Positions 50,946 through 59,276 of a DNA stretch of 61,140 nt are shown here, one piece after another. This DNA is from Mucilaginibacter sp. (GTDB taxonomy: Bacteria > Bacteroidota > Bacteroidia > Sphingobacteriales > Sphingobacteriaceae): the NCBI GenBank assembly GCA_031292485.1, contig JARLHA010000002.1, positions 1 to 61,140 on the forward strand, read 5' to 3'. The stretch's first letter is position 1. The number at the start of each line of letters is the position of its first letter. The notes beneath the pieces are model-generated. The model saw only the letters and a program-made list of their open reading frames with translations. It was not told the origin of the DNA and searched no databases. Made by a program: the position numbers and the translations under genes.

Positions 50946-52142
50946 TTATTCTTCAAAATCAGGGAACACCACGGGGGCGCTTTGCCCGTCACCATCGTTT
51001 AGTTTTGAAACCAGGTAAATAACGGCGGCTCCAAACAGCGCTATAATGCTGAAAGAGATCCTTAAACCAAAGTTTTGCGAAATAAAGCCAACCAGCGGCG
51101 GTACCAAAACAAAACCGAGATAACCCACGGTTGATATGGAGGCCAGTGCAGATGAACTGCTCATCTTTTTGGACTTACCAGCCAGGCTGAAAACCATTGG
51201 CACCACGCATGATACGCCAACGCCAACAAGAACGAAACCAATCATAGCTGTAATAACATAGGGCAGCACAACAGCCATTAGCAAGCCGCCAAAAATAAAC
51301 ATGCCGCTAAATTGAAGTACCGCTTTTATGCCGAAGCGGGTTACTACCCTGTCGCCGAAAAAGCGGCCGGAAGTCATGGCGACCAGGTAAATCACAAATG
51401 CCGCTGTTGAGGTTGTTTTATCGGCATGGACAGCCTTTTGAAAGTAGATGGCGCCCCAGTCGTACATGGTATTTTCGCAGGCCATACAGGCAAAACAGAT
51501 GAGCGAAAATTTTAACAGGTATTTATCCGGGAGAGAAAAAACAGGCTTACGTGGTTGTGGTATTGGTTTGCTGTAAAGTGTATCATTTATAAAATAAAGC
51601 GTCAGCACACCCAATAATATACTGATGATAAAAAAGTGATAGGGTACGCCAACATTAAAGTAAACCATCACCAAACCAACTGCTGCCCCGGCGAAGCCTG
51701 CCATGCTCCAGATACCGTGGAAAGCGGCCATAATGGATTTGCTGTATAGGGCCTGCACAGCTACCCCTTGGGTGTTAATGGAAAGCGTCATCATATTACG
51801 CGCTGAGCCAAAGAAAAACAACACCACGATCAACTGCAGCATACTGTTGGCGAGGCCTATAAAAACCAATATCACACATAAAAACAGGGAGCCCGAAAGC
51901 ATAATGGCCCTGCTGCTGTACTTACTCAACAACCAGTTGGAGACGGGCATGGTAAACATGAGGCCGATGGGAAGTGCAAACAAAACGGTTCCTAATTGTT
52001 CGTCGTTTAAATGGAGTTGGTTTTGTATGGTTGGGATGCGGGAGGCCCAGGATGAAAACCCAAAACCCGAGATAAAAAAGAATATGGCAGCAGCTATTCT
52101 GTATTGTTGAGGGGTTGGCGATTGAATGGCTTTTTCGTTCAC
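50946..52142 (-). CDS. MFS transporter (YbjJ-like)
   Basis: About 398 residues from a GTG at 52142 (VNEKAIQSPTPQQYRIAAAIFF). The open frame continues to an ATG at 52424, but that N-terminal extension overlaps a repeat element and the PAP2 gene and is not protein-like. Twelve hydrophobic helices; ASRIPTIQNQLHLNDEQLGTV is the conserved first-loop region of YbjJ/FucP-like MFS proteins, and NMMTLSINTQGVAVQ matches the mid-region. Substrate unknown (sugar or related small molecule). Last gene of a possible unit after PAP2. Confidence 0.85.
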   Translation of the reverse strand: MNEKAIQSPTPQQYRIAAAIFFFISGFGFSSWASRIPTIQNQLHLNDEQLGTVLFALPIGLMFTMPVSNWLLSKYSSRAIMLSGSLFLCVILVFIGLANSMLQLIVVLFFFGSARNMMTLSINTQGVAVQALYSKSIMAAFHGIWSMAGFAGAAVGLVMVYFNVGVPYHFFIISILLGVLTLYFINDTLYSKPIPQPRKPVFSLPDKYLLKFSLICFACMACENTMYDWGAIYFQKAVHADKTTSTAAFVIYLVAMTSGRFFGDRVVTRFGIKAVLQFSGMFIFGGLLMAVVLPYVITAMIGFVLVGVGVSCVVPMVFSLAGKSKKMSSSSALASISTVGYLGFVLVPPLVGFISQNFGLRISFSIIALFGAAVIYLVSKLNDGDGQSAPVVFPDFEE

Positions 52143-52180
52143 TAAGTATATAAAGTATAAAAATACGGTTTGGAGCTGAA

Positions 52181-52281
52181 AGCTGAAAGACCAAAGGCTA
52201 AAGCTTTTTACAAAGGTAAAAGCTGAAAGCTGAAAAGGATAAATCGGGCATGGGACAGTTAAAAGCTTTGGTCTTTCAGCT
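52181..52281. repeat. AGCTGAAAG word palindrome with perfect 16-bp arms
   Basis: AGCTGAAAGACCAAAG 52181-52196 and its complement CTTTGGTCTTTCAGCT 52266-52281, flanked by further AGCTGAAA and TTTTAGCTTT words (52174-52292). The PAP2 stop codon (52276-52278) lies inside the right arm, so the last residues (RKAKS) are encoded by the repeat. Confidence 0.9.
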
Positions 52282-52938
52282 TTTAGCTTTCCGCTCATTC
52301 GGCGCCGTTTTTTGGAAATAGAATACGCAAAGCAGGTATAAACAAAGCATCCCCAGCAAAAAACCACCCAGTACATCGGTAAACCAATGGGCGCCAAGAT
52401 ATATGCGGGAGAATGGTATTGCAAAGATCAGCATGGCGGAGAAGACGGCCACGGCAATCCTTATCATTTTCGGAATTGTTTTTAATTGGTACATCAGCAC
52501 CATCAAAAAGCCGAAATAAACAATATAAAACAACACATGCCCGCTTGGGAAGCTTTGCTCATTGACTTTTTGAACAATGCGCACCGTTGGGGCCGTTGGC
52601 CGGGGGCGGTTTACCAGCATTTTTACTATTGAACTTATCAGGCCTGAAATTGAAGTCAGCAATACGAATAACGCTTCTTTCCTGTATTTAAAGATAAAAA
52701 ACACCAGTGCACCCAACAGAACTACAATGCCCGAGCCGGGAAAATACCCGAACCAGCTTGCCATTTTCATGGTTGTATCCAAAAATGGATTCTGGTGCTC
52801 CTGCATTTCGCGCGAAAACTTCAGATCAACAAATGAATGGGGGAAAATAATGATGAGAATAGTAACTACCACAAACCCAATGCTGATGCTGCCTAATACA
52901 AAATTGACAATATGCCGCTGGTATTTTTTAAAGATCAT
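52276..52938 (-). CDS. PAP2-family membrane phosphatase
   Basis: 220 residues, six transmembrane helices. The phosphatase signature is intact: KMLVNRPRP (motif 1), PSGH (motif 2, Ser-Gly-His), SRIYLGAHWFTDVLGG (motif 3 with catalytic His and Asp). Typical substrates are undecaprenyl pyrophosphate or phosphatidic acid type lipids. The C-terminal few residues are supplied by the adjacent repeat element. Confidence 0.92.
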   Translation of the reverse strand: MIFKKYQRHIVNFVLGSISIGFVVVTILIIIFPHSFVDLKFSREMQEHQNPFLDTTMKMASWFGYFPGSGIVVLLGALVFFIFKYRKEALFVLLTSISGLISSIVKMLVNRPRPTAPTVRIVQKVNEQSFPSGHVLFYIVYFGFLMVLMYQLKTIPKMIRIAVAVFSAMLIFAIPFSRIYLGAHWFTDVLGGFLLGMLCLYLLCVFYFQKTAPNERKAKS

Positions 52939-53071
52939 ATCATGGTTTTAAACATACCGGCTTGTAAAATATTTTATTGACTATGCAAAAGAAGCATAAT
53001 ATAACGTGTTCAGCGATTGAAACCCGCAATATTTACAGTGATAGCTAATTGAAAAAATGTGTATTGTAATA

Positions 53072-53172
53072 ATTCCCCTCTTGAGAGGGGCGCGACTGGC
53101 CAGTGATGTAGCGGGGGTGTGTTCGCGAACATATTCGTCAACACACCCCTCCATTAGTCTCAAGAGGGGAAT
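53072..53172. repeat. Large imperfect palindrome (CCCCTCTTGAG type)
   Basis: ATTCCCCTCTTGAG 53072-53085 and CTCAAGAGGGGAAT 53159-53172 are perfect 14-bp arms. Inside, GGGGGTGTGTT (53113-53123) faces AACACACCCCT. A further CCCTTTAGGGGGTTGGGGGGC run lies at 53330-53349. The 415-bp gap (52939-53353) holds no other feature I can support. Confidence 0.85.
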
Positions 53173-53353
53173 CGCACAGGCCGGGCTTTAAAATCTGCCT
53201 TTCTCTCTGTTTTTTAATCGCTAAACTCGTTAATATATCATTATTGTAGCTGCAGTGAAATGCTAAGAGTGGAAAGCAGAAAGACCAAAGCTTTTGTTCT
53301 TCTGCTTTCGCTCTCTACGAAAACTCCCCCTTTAGGGGGTTGGGGGGCTTCGC

Positions 53354-54385
53354 TTATTTCCCAACTACCACTACATGGAAAGTACCCGGTATTTGCTGTG
53401 GCCTTGGGTGCGGGTTATCAGTTGTTGGTTCAACCGGCTTTAATTGCGCTGTGGGTAAGTATATTTTATGGGTAACAACGTCAACGCCGATAGTACGTGC
53501 GCCTGGTTCGGTGGTTATATTTTCCACCAGTTCAAACTTGTCAGCACTTAGCTCACGAACCACGGTTATTGTACCTTCTCCGTTTGAGGCATAAGCTAAT
53601 TTGAGGCCGGGATCAAAACCGGCACCATCACAACGGCCGATAGGGAAGGTAGCGACTATGGCTCCGTTTGTGGCATCCAGCACAATCATTTTTTGATTGC
53701 CGCCGCAGCCGATAAACAGGCGGTTGGTTTCGCGGTCCATCGCCAGGCCGGAGGGTTCTTCGCCGCCGGTAAGTTTCCAGCGGTTTAATATTTTGTAGGT
53801 GGCGGCGTCAATCTCCACTTCTTCACCGGTATCTTCAATATTTACAAATACCTTTCCTTTACCATCTGATACGCCGGTTTCGGGCTTGCCGCCAAGCGGT
53901 ATCGTGGCTACAACTTCATCAGTTGCTGCATCAATCACCGTGGCGTCCTTGCTGCGGCCATTAAAAGCATAAACTTTTTTCGAAAAATCATCATAAAAAA
54001 TAGCATCAGGATTTGTGCCTGCATTTACCGTTTTTAAAACCTGGTTGGTCTTCAAATCGAAAACAGTAACGTTGTTGGCCCTGCCGTTACTGGTAAAGCC
54101 TTTGTTAAAATCATGCGCTATGGCAATGCCGTGCACCCCCTGGGTGTTCGGGATGTAGCCAACTGAATCGCCGGTGGCGGCATCCAGGATATTTACCTGC
54201 ATTCCGTGTGAAACGTATACCTTGCCGGATGATCCGTCGGCGGTAATATAATCCCAGCCGCCGGTGCTGTGGACCGGGTAATCAGCGATAACATGAAAGC
54301 CTGTTTTTGTTTGTGCCGATAAGAATGACGGCAAAATACAAGCCATACCAAACAGCATGCAAAATGGTTTAAGAATCGGTTTCAT
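53354..54385 (-). CDS. YncE-like beta-propeller protein, exported
   Basis: 343 residues: signal peptide (MKPILKPFCMLFGMACILPSFLSA), then a seven-bladed YVTN/NHL-type propeller with repeated GxV(Y/F)VxxxxxNxVxVxD patterns (SSGKVYVSHGMQVNILDAAT; KVYAFNGRSKDATVIDAATD; KVFVNIEDTGEEVEIDAAT). It has the length of YncE family proteins, which bind DNA or surface partners; function here unknown. A G11 run 51-61 bases upstream of its ATG may affect expression. Confidence 0.88.
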   Translation of the reverse strand: MKPILKPFCMLFGMACILPSFLSAQTKTGFHVIADYPVHSTGGWDYITADGSSGKVYVSHGMQVNILDAATGDSVGYIPNTQGVHGIAIAHDFNKGFTSNGRANNVTVFDLKTNQVLKTVNAGTNPDAIFYDDFSKKVYAFNGRSKDATVIDAATDEVVATIPLGGKPETGVSDGKGKVFVNIEDTGEEVEIDAATYKILNRWKLTGGEEPSGLAMDRETNRLFIGCGGNQKMIVLDATNGAIVATFPIGRCDGAGFDPGLKLAYASNGEGTITVVRELSADKFELVENITTEPGARTIGVDVVTHKIYLPTAQLKPVEPTTDNPHPRPQQIPGTFHVVVVGK

Positions 54386-54435
54386 AATGGTTAATTTTGA
54401 GTATAGTTAAGCATACATTCTGGATAAATGTTGGA

Positions 54436-54446
54436 GGGGGGGGGGG
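54436..54446. repeat. G11 homopolymer tract
   Basis: Eleven consecutive G in an otherwise AT-leaning intergenic region, between two minus-strand genes. Such tracts are prone to slippage. It is followed by a GTCCAT/ATGGAC hairpin and, near the upstream gene, ACATCTG words. Confidence 0.9.
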
Positions 54447-54582
54447 AGTCCGAAAGACCGGAAAATAAAAAAGTCCATGGTCAATGGACCACGGACGATA
54501 GTAAAAATATTTTCGGGTAAAAATTCAAACGACGAACGCTGCGTTAAAGCATCTGCACATCTGAAATCCGCACATCTGCACA

Positions 54583-57057
54583 TTACTTCCCGCCGCCACC
54601 GCCACCGCCCGCGTCATCCGGTGCTGCGTTATCCTGTTGATCTCTGTCTTTCTTAAATTCAAGCTTGCCGAATTTGTACATCAGGCTGATGCCGAATGAC
54701 CGCAAAGGAATTTGCCTCAGGCTATTTTGGTTGAAGTTAGCCCCGTATGTTGTTGAATTTACATTTACGTACTGATTGAAAGGGTTGGCCGCGGTTAAAC
54801 CGATACTGGCTTTCTTATTCATGAATTGCTTGCGAACCGCAAAATTATAAAACAAAAATGCCGGGTTGGTTCCCTGTATTCCTCTTTGCGATGAACGGTA
54901 GTTGATAAAGAATTCTGCGGCAAGATCTTTAGCGAACTCATAACTCGTATTTAAATTTATACGGTACATAAAACCACTAACCTGTGGCGAGCCCGGGTTA
55001 TCAGATATCCTGTCGGCGAAAAACATATTCGAGCGCAGGCTCAATTTATCCGTTGCCGGTAAAGATATAAAGAGATTTATACCTTCAGTTGCCTCCCTGC
55101 CAAGGTTGTATGATTGGGTAAGCGCAACATTGTGATAAGTAACACCACCAGCAACCAAAGTTGAATCTACCGTAGTAAATGATTGGATATCGTTTGTATT
55201 ATACCTGTAAAAAGCCGCAACATAAATATTGGCCCCTTTGGCAAAAGATTTATTGTACCCCAACTCAAAGTTATGGCCAAGTTCCGGCTTCAATTCAGGG
55301 TTACCGGTACTGATATTATGTGGATCGCTGATATTATAAAATGGATTAAGCGAACGGTATTCCGGGCGTTCCAACCGGTACGAGTAGCTAAATTTGATAC
55401 TTTCGGTTTTGTCCAGCTTATGCGACAAAACAAATGAAGGCGCTAAAATATTGTATGAAGGGATAATAGTATTCGGGAAATCAGACGTTGAAACAGTGTA
55501 CTCGTCCCTTAAACCTGCCTTACCGTCAAGAAACTTATTAAACAGCGAAAAGTTTACCGAAAGATAGTACGCGTATATTTTGCGGTTGTAATTAAATTTG
55601 TAAGATTGAAGCGGGTTATACTTATAAACACCGGTATCCAGCGTTAGCGTATTTACGGTGCTGTTAATGTTTTCGATACCTAGTTTAGCACCGGTTTCAA
55701 TTGTAAAATCTTCTGTTACGGGCTGCACATAGTCGATGGCAATATTCGTTTCTTTATCGGATCCGGGGTTATCGCCAATTGATCCTAAAGGCGGATAACT
55801 AACATTGGTGTAATCCTGTTCCTGCGAATAATTATTTGTTGTATGGCCAAAGCTCTGCTCCAGCAAAACATCCAATTCCTGGTCTTTTTTCGCGAATGTT
55901 TTTTTGTACGACAGGCTCAAATCGGTTGAATTATTGCTAAAGCGATTTGTTGAGTTGTTTACGCTGTTGGTATCAATCGGGAGGCCACCACCAATAGATG
56001 TAGTTTGGTAATTATTAACATAGCCATTGCTGTTATTACCGAAATGATCGAAATTAACAGATGCCGACAGGTTATCTTTAGGTGAAATATCCCAGTTAAA
56101 ACTAATACCCGACCGGTATCCGCTTCTTTTAAAATTACTAATACCATTTTGACCCAGATTAGTAACGGTGTCCCTGCTATTGCTGTATGAGGTACGGTTG
56201 CCTGAACTGGGGGTTGCGCTGGTCAGGTTTGCGTTGCCGCCGAAAAAAGCATTAACGCCAAACTTGCCTTTCTTTGCATTGATGTTAAAATTGGCGTTTT
56301 CTAAACGGGTACCTGCTGTAAGGTTAACGCTGCCGTTTACACCCTGGATATTATTGTCTTTCAGTACGATGTTAATAATACCACCGGTTCCGGCAGCGTC
56401 ATATTTGGCGCCGGGGTTTGTAATTACTTCAATGCTTTTTATCTGGCTGGCGGGTATAGCCTGTAAAGCGTCGGTAATGCTGGCGCCAAAAATGGTAGAG
56501 GGTTTGCCGTTGATCAGGAACTGGATATTGGCATTACCCATCAGTTCAACGTTGCCGTTAATATCAACCGATACCATCGGCACTTTTTGCAATACATCCA
56601 AAGCTACCCCACCCTGGGATGTCAAATCATTTGCCGGGCTGTAAACCAGTTTATCAATTTTATTCGACACGGTTGGCGCACTGGCCGTTACGGAAACCTC
56701 CTTCAATTGTGTTTGAACTGGGGCAAGCAAGATCTCGCCAAGTGACAGGTTTTTATTGGTGCTTAAAACCACCACATGGGCAATTTTATATTGTTTATAG
56801 CCGATGAAATCAACCGTAACCATATAATCGCCCGGCATGATATTGTCAATTTTAAAATTGCCTTTAGGGTCGGTACTGCCACCGTTAAAGGGCGAAGTAC
56901 TGCCCTGTTTAAAAATACTGATAGTGGCAAAATCAACCGGCTGTTTGGTAACAGCATCAATTACCTTACCGGTTATTTTTCCGTTCGTACTACTATTTTG
57001 CGCCTTTAGGTTATATGAAACGGCAATTAGTAATAATAATATAATGAAATTCTTCAT
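54583..57057 (-). CDS. Outer-membrane beta-barrel receptor (TonB-dependent/Oar-like)
   Basis: 824 residues from ATG 57057 (MKNFIILLLLIAVS); an ATG three codons upstream at 57066 is possible. Signal peptide, carboxypeptidase-regulatory-like domain (ITGKVIDAVTKQPVDFATIS), plug domain (VTASAPTVSNKIDKLVYSP, VEVITNPGAKYDAAGTGGII) and a C-terminal OMP_b-brl_3 barrel (GNPELKPELGHNFELGYNKS, FGISLMYKFGKLEFKKD). It ends in an unusual DDAGGGGGGGK tail. It lies downstream of a perfect TAnnTTTG. The stop is followed by TGTGCAGATGTG words. Confidence 0.92.
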   Translation of the reverse strand: MKNFIILLLLIAVSYNLKAQNSSTNGKITGKVIDAVTKQPVDFATISIFKQGSTSPFNGGSTDPKGNFKIDNIMPGDYMVTVDFIGYKQYKIAHVVVLSTNKNLSLGEILLAPVQTQLKEVSVTASAPTVSNKIDKLVYSPANDLTSQGGVALDVLQKVPMVSVDINGNVELMGNANIQFLINGKPSTIFGASITDALQAIPASQIKSIEVITNPGAKYDAAGTGGIINIVLKDNNIQGVNGSVNLTAGTRLENANFNINAKKGKFGVNAFFGGNANLTSATPSSGNRTSYSNSRDTVTNLGQNGISNFKRSGYRSGISFNWDISPKDNLSASVNFDHFGNNSNGYVNNYQTTSIGGGLPIDTNSVNNSTNRFSNNSTDLSLSYKKTFAKKDQELDVLLEQSFGHTTNNYSQEQDYTNVSYPPLGSIGDNPGSDKETNIAIDYVQPVTEDFTIETGAKLGIENINSTVNTLTLDTGVYKYNPLQSYKFNYNRKIYAYYLSVNFSLFNKFLDGKAGLRDEYTVSTSDFPNTIIPSYNILAPSFVLSHKLDKTESIKFSYSYRLERPEYRSLNPFYNISDPHNISTGNPELKPELGHNFELGYNKSFAKGANIYVAAFYRYNTNDIQSFTTVDSTLVAGGVTYHNVALTQSYNLGREATEGINLFISLPATDKLSLRSNMFFADRISDNPGSPQVSGFMYRINLNTSYEFAKDLAAEFFINYRSSQRGIQGTNPAFLFYNFAVRKQFMNKKASIGLTAANPFNQYVNVNSTTYGANFNQNSLRQIPLRSFGISLMYKFGKLEFKKDRDQQDNAAPDDAGGGGGGGK

Positions 57058-57082
57058 GTAATGCACCTTGTGAATATTGGCG

Positions 57083-57090
57083 CAAAAATA
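57083..57090 (-). promoter_or_regulatory. TAnnTTTG element for the outer-membrane receptor
   Basis: TATTTTTG on the minus strand, perfect match, with predicted start near 57077 and about 20 bases of leader before the ATG. No clear minus-33 TTTG. Confidence 0.4.
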
Positions 57091-57172
57091 GACAAGTAAA
57101 ACTGGATTAAAACTGGATTTAAGGTTGAAGTAAACTAATTGTTACCAAATTAGTGTGTTTGTTACAATAAGG

Positions 57173-57790
57173 CTAAAGGTTTAAGGCGAAGTATGGAATT
57201 TGAACGGATCTATCATTTTGCTTCAATACACGGATCACCTGAACAAAGCGGCGGCGGTAGGTATTGTCCATAGCAGTAATGGTAACGCCATACTCCTTTC
57301 CGGATGTAGAATGGATAAACGTAAAGTCATCGCCGCCGTTATGGAGCACGATGCCAACATGCCCAATGCGGTGTCTGTCAGTCGGGCTGGTAAATACGAT
57401 GATATCCCCGGGACGGGCATCTGCCATTTTTATTTTTTCGCCCACATCGATAAAATCAGCAGATGAACGCGGCACCTCCACGTTAAAATATTTAAACACA
57501 TAATGCACAAAGCCCGAGCAATCAAAGCCTACTGCCGGATCGGAAGTAGCGGGGCGGTAAGGTGTACCTATTAAAGTTTGAGCAAAGTTTACAAGGTTAT
57601 CGCCCGAGAGGCTGTCGGTATCAAAGTTGATAGGATGAAAATCCCGTGTATTGATCTTATAACGCAAATGAGCAACCCTGGCGGCTCTTCTTTTATGCGC
57701 TCTTGAAGATTTTTTCCGGGCATACGCGGTATTGCAGCATACAATTACTGCAAATAAAAGGATAATCAGGGTTAATAGTTTTGACCGCAT
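57173..57790 (-). CDS. NlpC/P60 endopeptidase (C40), exported
   Basis: 205 residues from ATG 57790 (MRSKLLTLIILLFAVIVCC); an upstream in-frame ATG at 57820 is less likely. Signal or lipoprotein-like N-terminus with a Cys pair, a basic linker (RKKSSRAHKRRAARV), then the peptidase domain. Catalytic Cys in FDCSGFVHYVF and His in RIGHVGIVLHNG are present, then FIHST. It cleaves peptidoglycan stem peptides. Followed by an unrelated gene. Confidence 0.9.
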   Translation of the reverse strand: MRSKLLTLIILLFAVIVCCNTAYARKKSSRAHKRRAARVAHLRYKINTRDFHPINFDTDSLSGDNLVNFAQTLIGTPYRPATSDPAVGFDCSGFVHYVFKYFNVEVPRSSADFIDVGEKIKMADARPGDIIVFTSPTDRHRIGHVGIVLHNGGDDFTFIHSTSGKEYGVTITAMDNTYRRRFVQVIRVLKQNDRSVQIPYFALNL

Positions 57791-58030
57791 ATACGAAGGG
57801 CAAGTTATAAAAAAATGCAAGAGAACAAGAGCTTTTTTTACATTTTTTGCAAAAAGCGGCTGATATCACGGATTGTTTTGCAGAAATGAAAAAAGTGACA
57901 AATGTATGCCTGTTAACCGGGTCATAGTTGCGGGCCAGGCGGTAATGCATGGCGGCGAGTTTACTCACCCGGTCGTTGCTACGCTCGACCTGCCCTCTCT
58001 ACCGCAGGCGGTAACGAGGGCGGAAAAATA

Positions 58031-58447
58031 TCATGCAAAAATCAGCACAATACTTCCACTGATGATCAATAGCGCACCAATAACTTGTTTGATATTCAGA
58101 GTCTCTTTTAAAAATACAACAGCCAAAATAATGGCAAGTGCCACGCTGAGCTTGTCTATTGGCGCAACCTGCGAAACCTTGCCCAATTGCAGCGCCTTAA
58201 AATAACAGATCCACGACAGGCCAGTGGCGCAGCCCGAAAGGATCAAAAAAATCCAGTTGGTTTTGGTAAGGCCGCTGATGGACCATTCGCCGCCGCGGAA
58301 AATAACGATAGCCCAGGCGATAAGCAAGATCACCACGGTACGGATTGCTGTTGCCAGGTCGGTATCCACCCCTTTGATACCAACTTTTGCAAAAATTGCG
58401 GTAAGCGCCGCAAAAAATGCCGAGAGTAATGCGAATATCCACCACAT
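58031..58447 (-). CDS. EamA-family membrane transporter (single EamA domain)
   Basis: 138 residues, about five hydrophobic helices. MWWIFALLSAFFAALTAIFAKVGIKG and the second half VAPIDKLSVALAIILAVVFLKETLN match one EamA repeat. Half-size members usually form antiparallel dimers. Substrate unknown; commonly a metabolite exporter. Confidence 0.9.
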   Translation of the reverse strand: MWWIFALLSAFFAALTAIFAKVGIKGVDTDLATAIRTVVILLIAWAIVIFRGGEWSISGLTKTNWIFLILSGCATGLSWICYFKALQLGKVSQVAPIDKLSVALAIILAVVFLKETLNIKQVIGALLIISGSIVLIFA

Positions 58448-58448
58448 A

Positions 58449-58555
58449 GGATCACAGATTATTAATGATTAAAAGATTTCACTGATCGCAGCGGGCAAAG
58501 TTCGTTATTAAAAAAGACTTCTGTGAAATCCAAAAATCATCTCCATCTGTGATCC
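58449..58555. repeat. GGATCACAGAT palindrome
   Basis: GGATCACAGAT 58449-58459 and ATCTGTGATCC 58545-58555 are perfect 11-bp arms. Words GATTTCACTGATCGCAG and TGTGAAATCC sit between. It starts two bases after the EamA start codon side and separates divergent genes. Confidence 0.8.
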
Positions 58556-58601
58556 AGAATTTTTCCAACTTTGTGTTTGTACCTTTAACAAAAAAACAGT
58601 T

Positions 58602-59276
58602 TTGAAAATACTGATCATTGAAGACGAAGAAGGGCTAAGGGAAAGTATTGAAGAATATTTTTCGGAAGATGGCAATATTTGCGAAACGGCCGCTAATTAT
58701 CCGGCCGCGCTAAGCAAAATCAGCATGTACCGTTACGATTGTATTTTGCTTGATATTACCTTGCCGGGTGGCAGCGGCATGGACATCCTGAAAGAACTAA
58801 AAGCCAATAATCACCCCGATGGCGTATTGATCATCTCGGCAAAAAACTCCCTGGATGACCGGCTGGATGGCCTTAACCTTGGCGCCGATGATTACCTGGT
58901 AAAACCTTTTCACCTGTCCGAATTAAAGGCAAGGGTATCGGCTATTATTCGCCGTAAAACATTTAGCGGCAGCAACCTGCTATTATTTAATGAATTGACT
59001 ATAGACCTGCTGGCCAAAGAGGTTAAAGTTGACCGGTTGCCGGTGAAGCTTACCCGTAAAGAATATGCCCTGCTGCTTTATTTTATTGCTAATAAAGGGA
59101 AAGTAGTATCAAAAAATGCGATTGCCGAACATCTGTGGGGCGACGGTATCGACATGGCCAATAACTTTGATTTTATTTATTCGCACATCAAAAACCTGCG
59201 CAAAAAATTAATGGAAGCCGGTTGCAATGATTACATTCAGGCCGCCTACGGCATGGGTTATAAATTTACCGAATAA
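58602..59276 (+). CDS. OmpR/PhoB-family response regulator
   Basis: 224 residues starting at a TTG at 58602 (MKILIIEDEEGL); no better ATG is available. Receiver domain with Asp51 in CILLDITLPGGSG, Lys in DYLVKPFH, and a C-terminal winged helix (KLTRKEYALLLYFIANKGKVVSKNAIAEHLW, given as a region). Its stop shares a base with the kinase ATG (TAATG), so the pair is tightly coupled. Confidence 0.93.
   Translation: MKILIIEDEEGLRESIEEYFSEDGNICETAANYPAALSKISMYRYDCILLDITLPGGSGMDILKELKANNHPDGVLIISAKNSLDDRLDGLNLGADDYLVKPFHLSELKARVSAIIRRKTFSGSNLLLFNELTIDLLAKEVKVDRLPVKLTRKEYALLLYFIANKGKVVSKNAIAEHLWGDGIDMANNFDFIYSHIKNLRKKLMEAGCNDYIQAAYGMGYKFTE

Noticed and set aside
52143..52424. N-terminal extension of the MFS transporter to an ATG at 52424
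   Set aside because: It crosses a word palindrome and the 3' end of the PAP2 gene; the MFS fold starts at the GTG at 52142.
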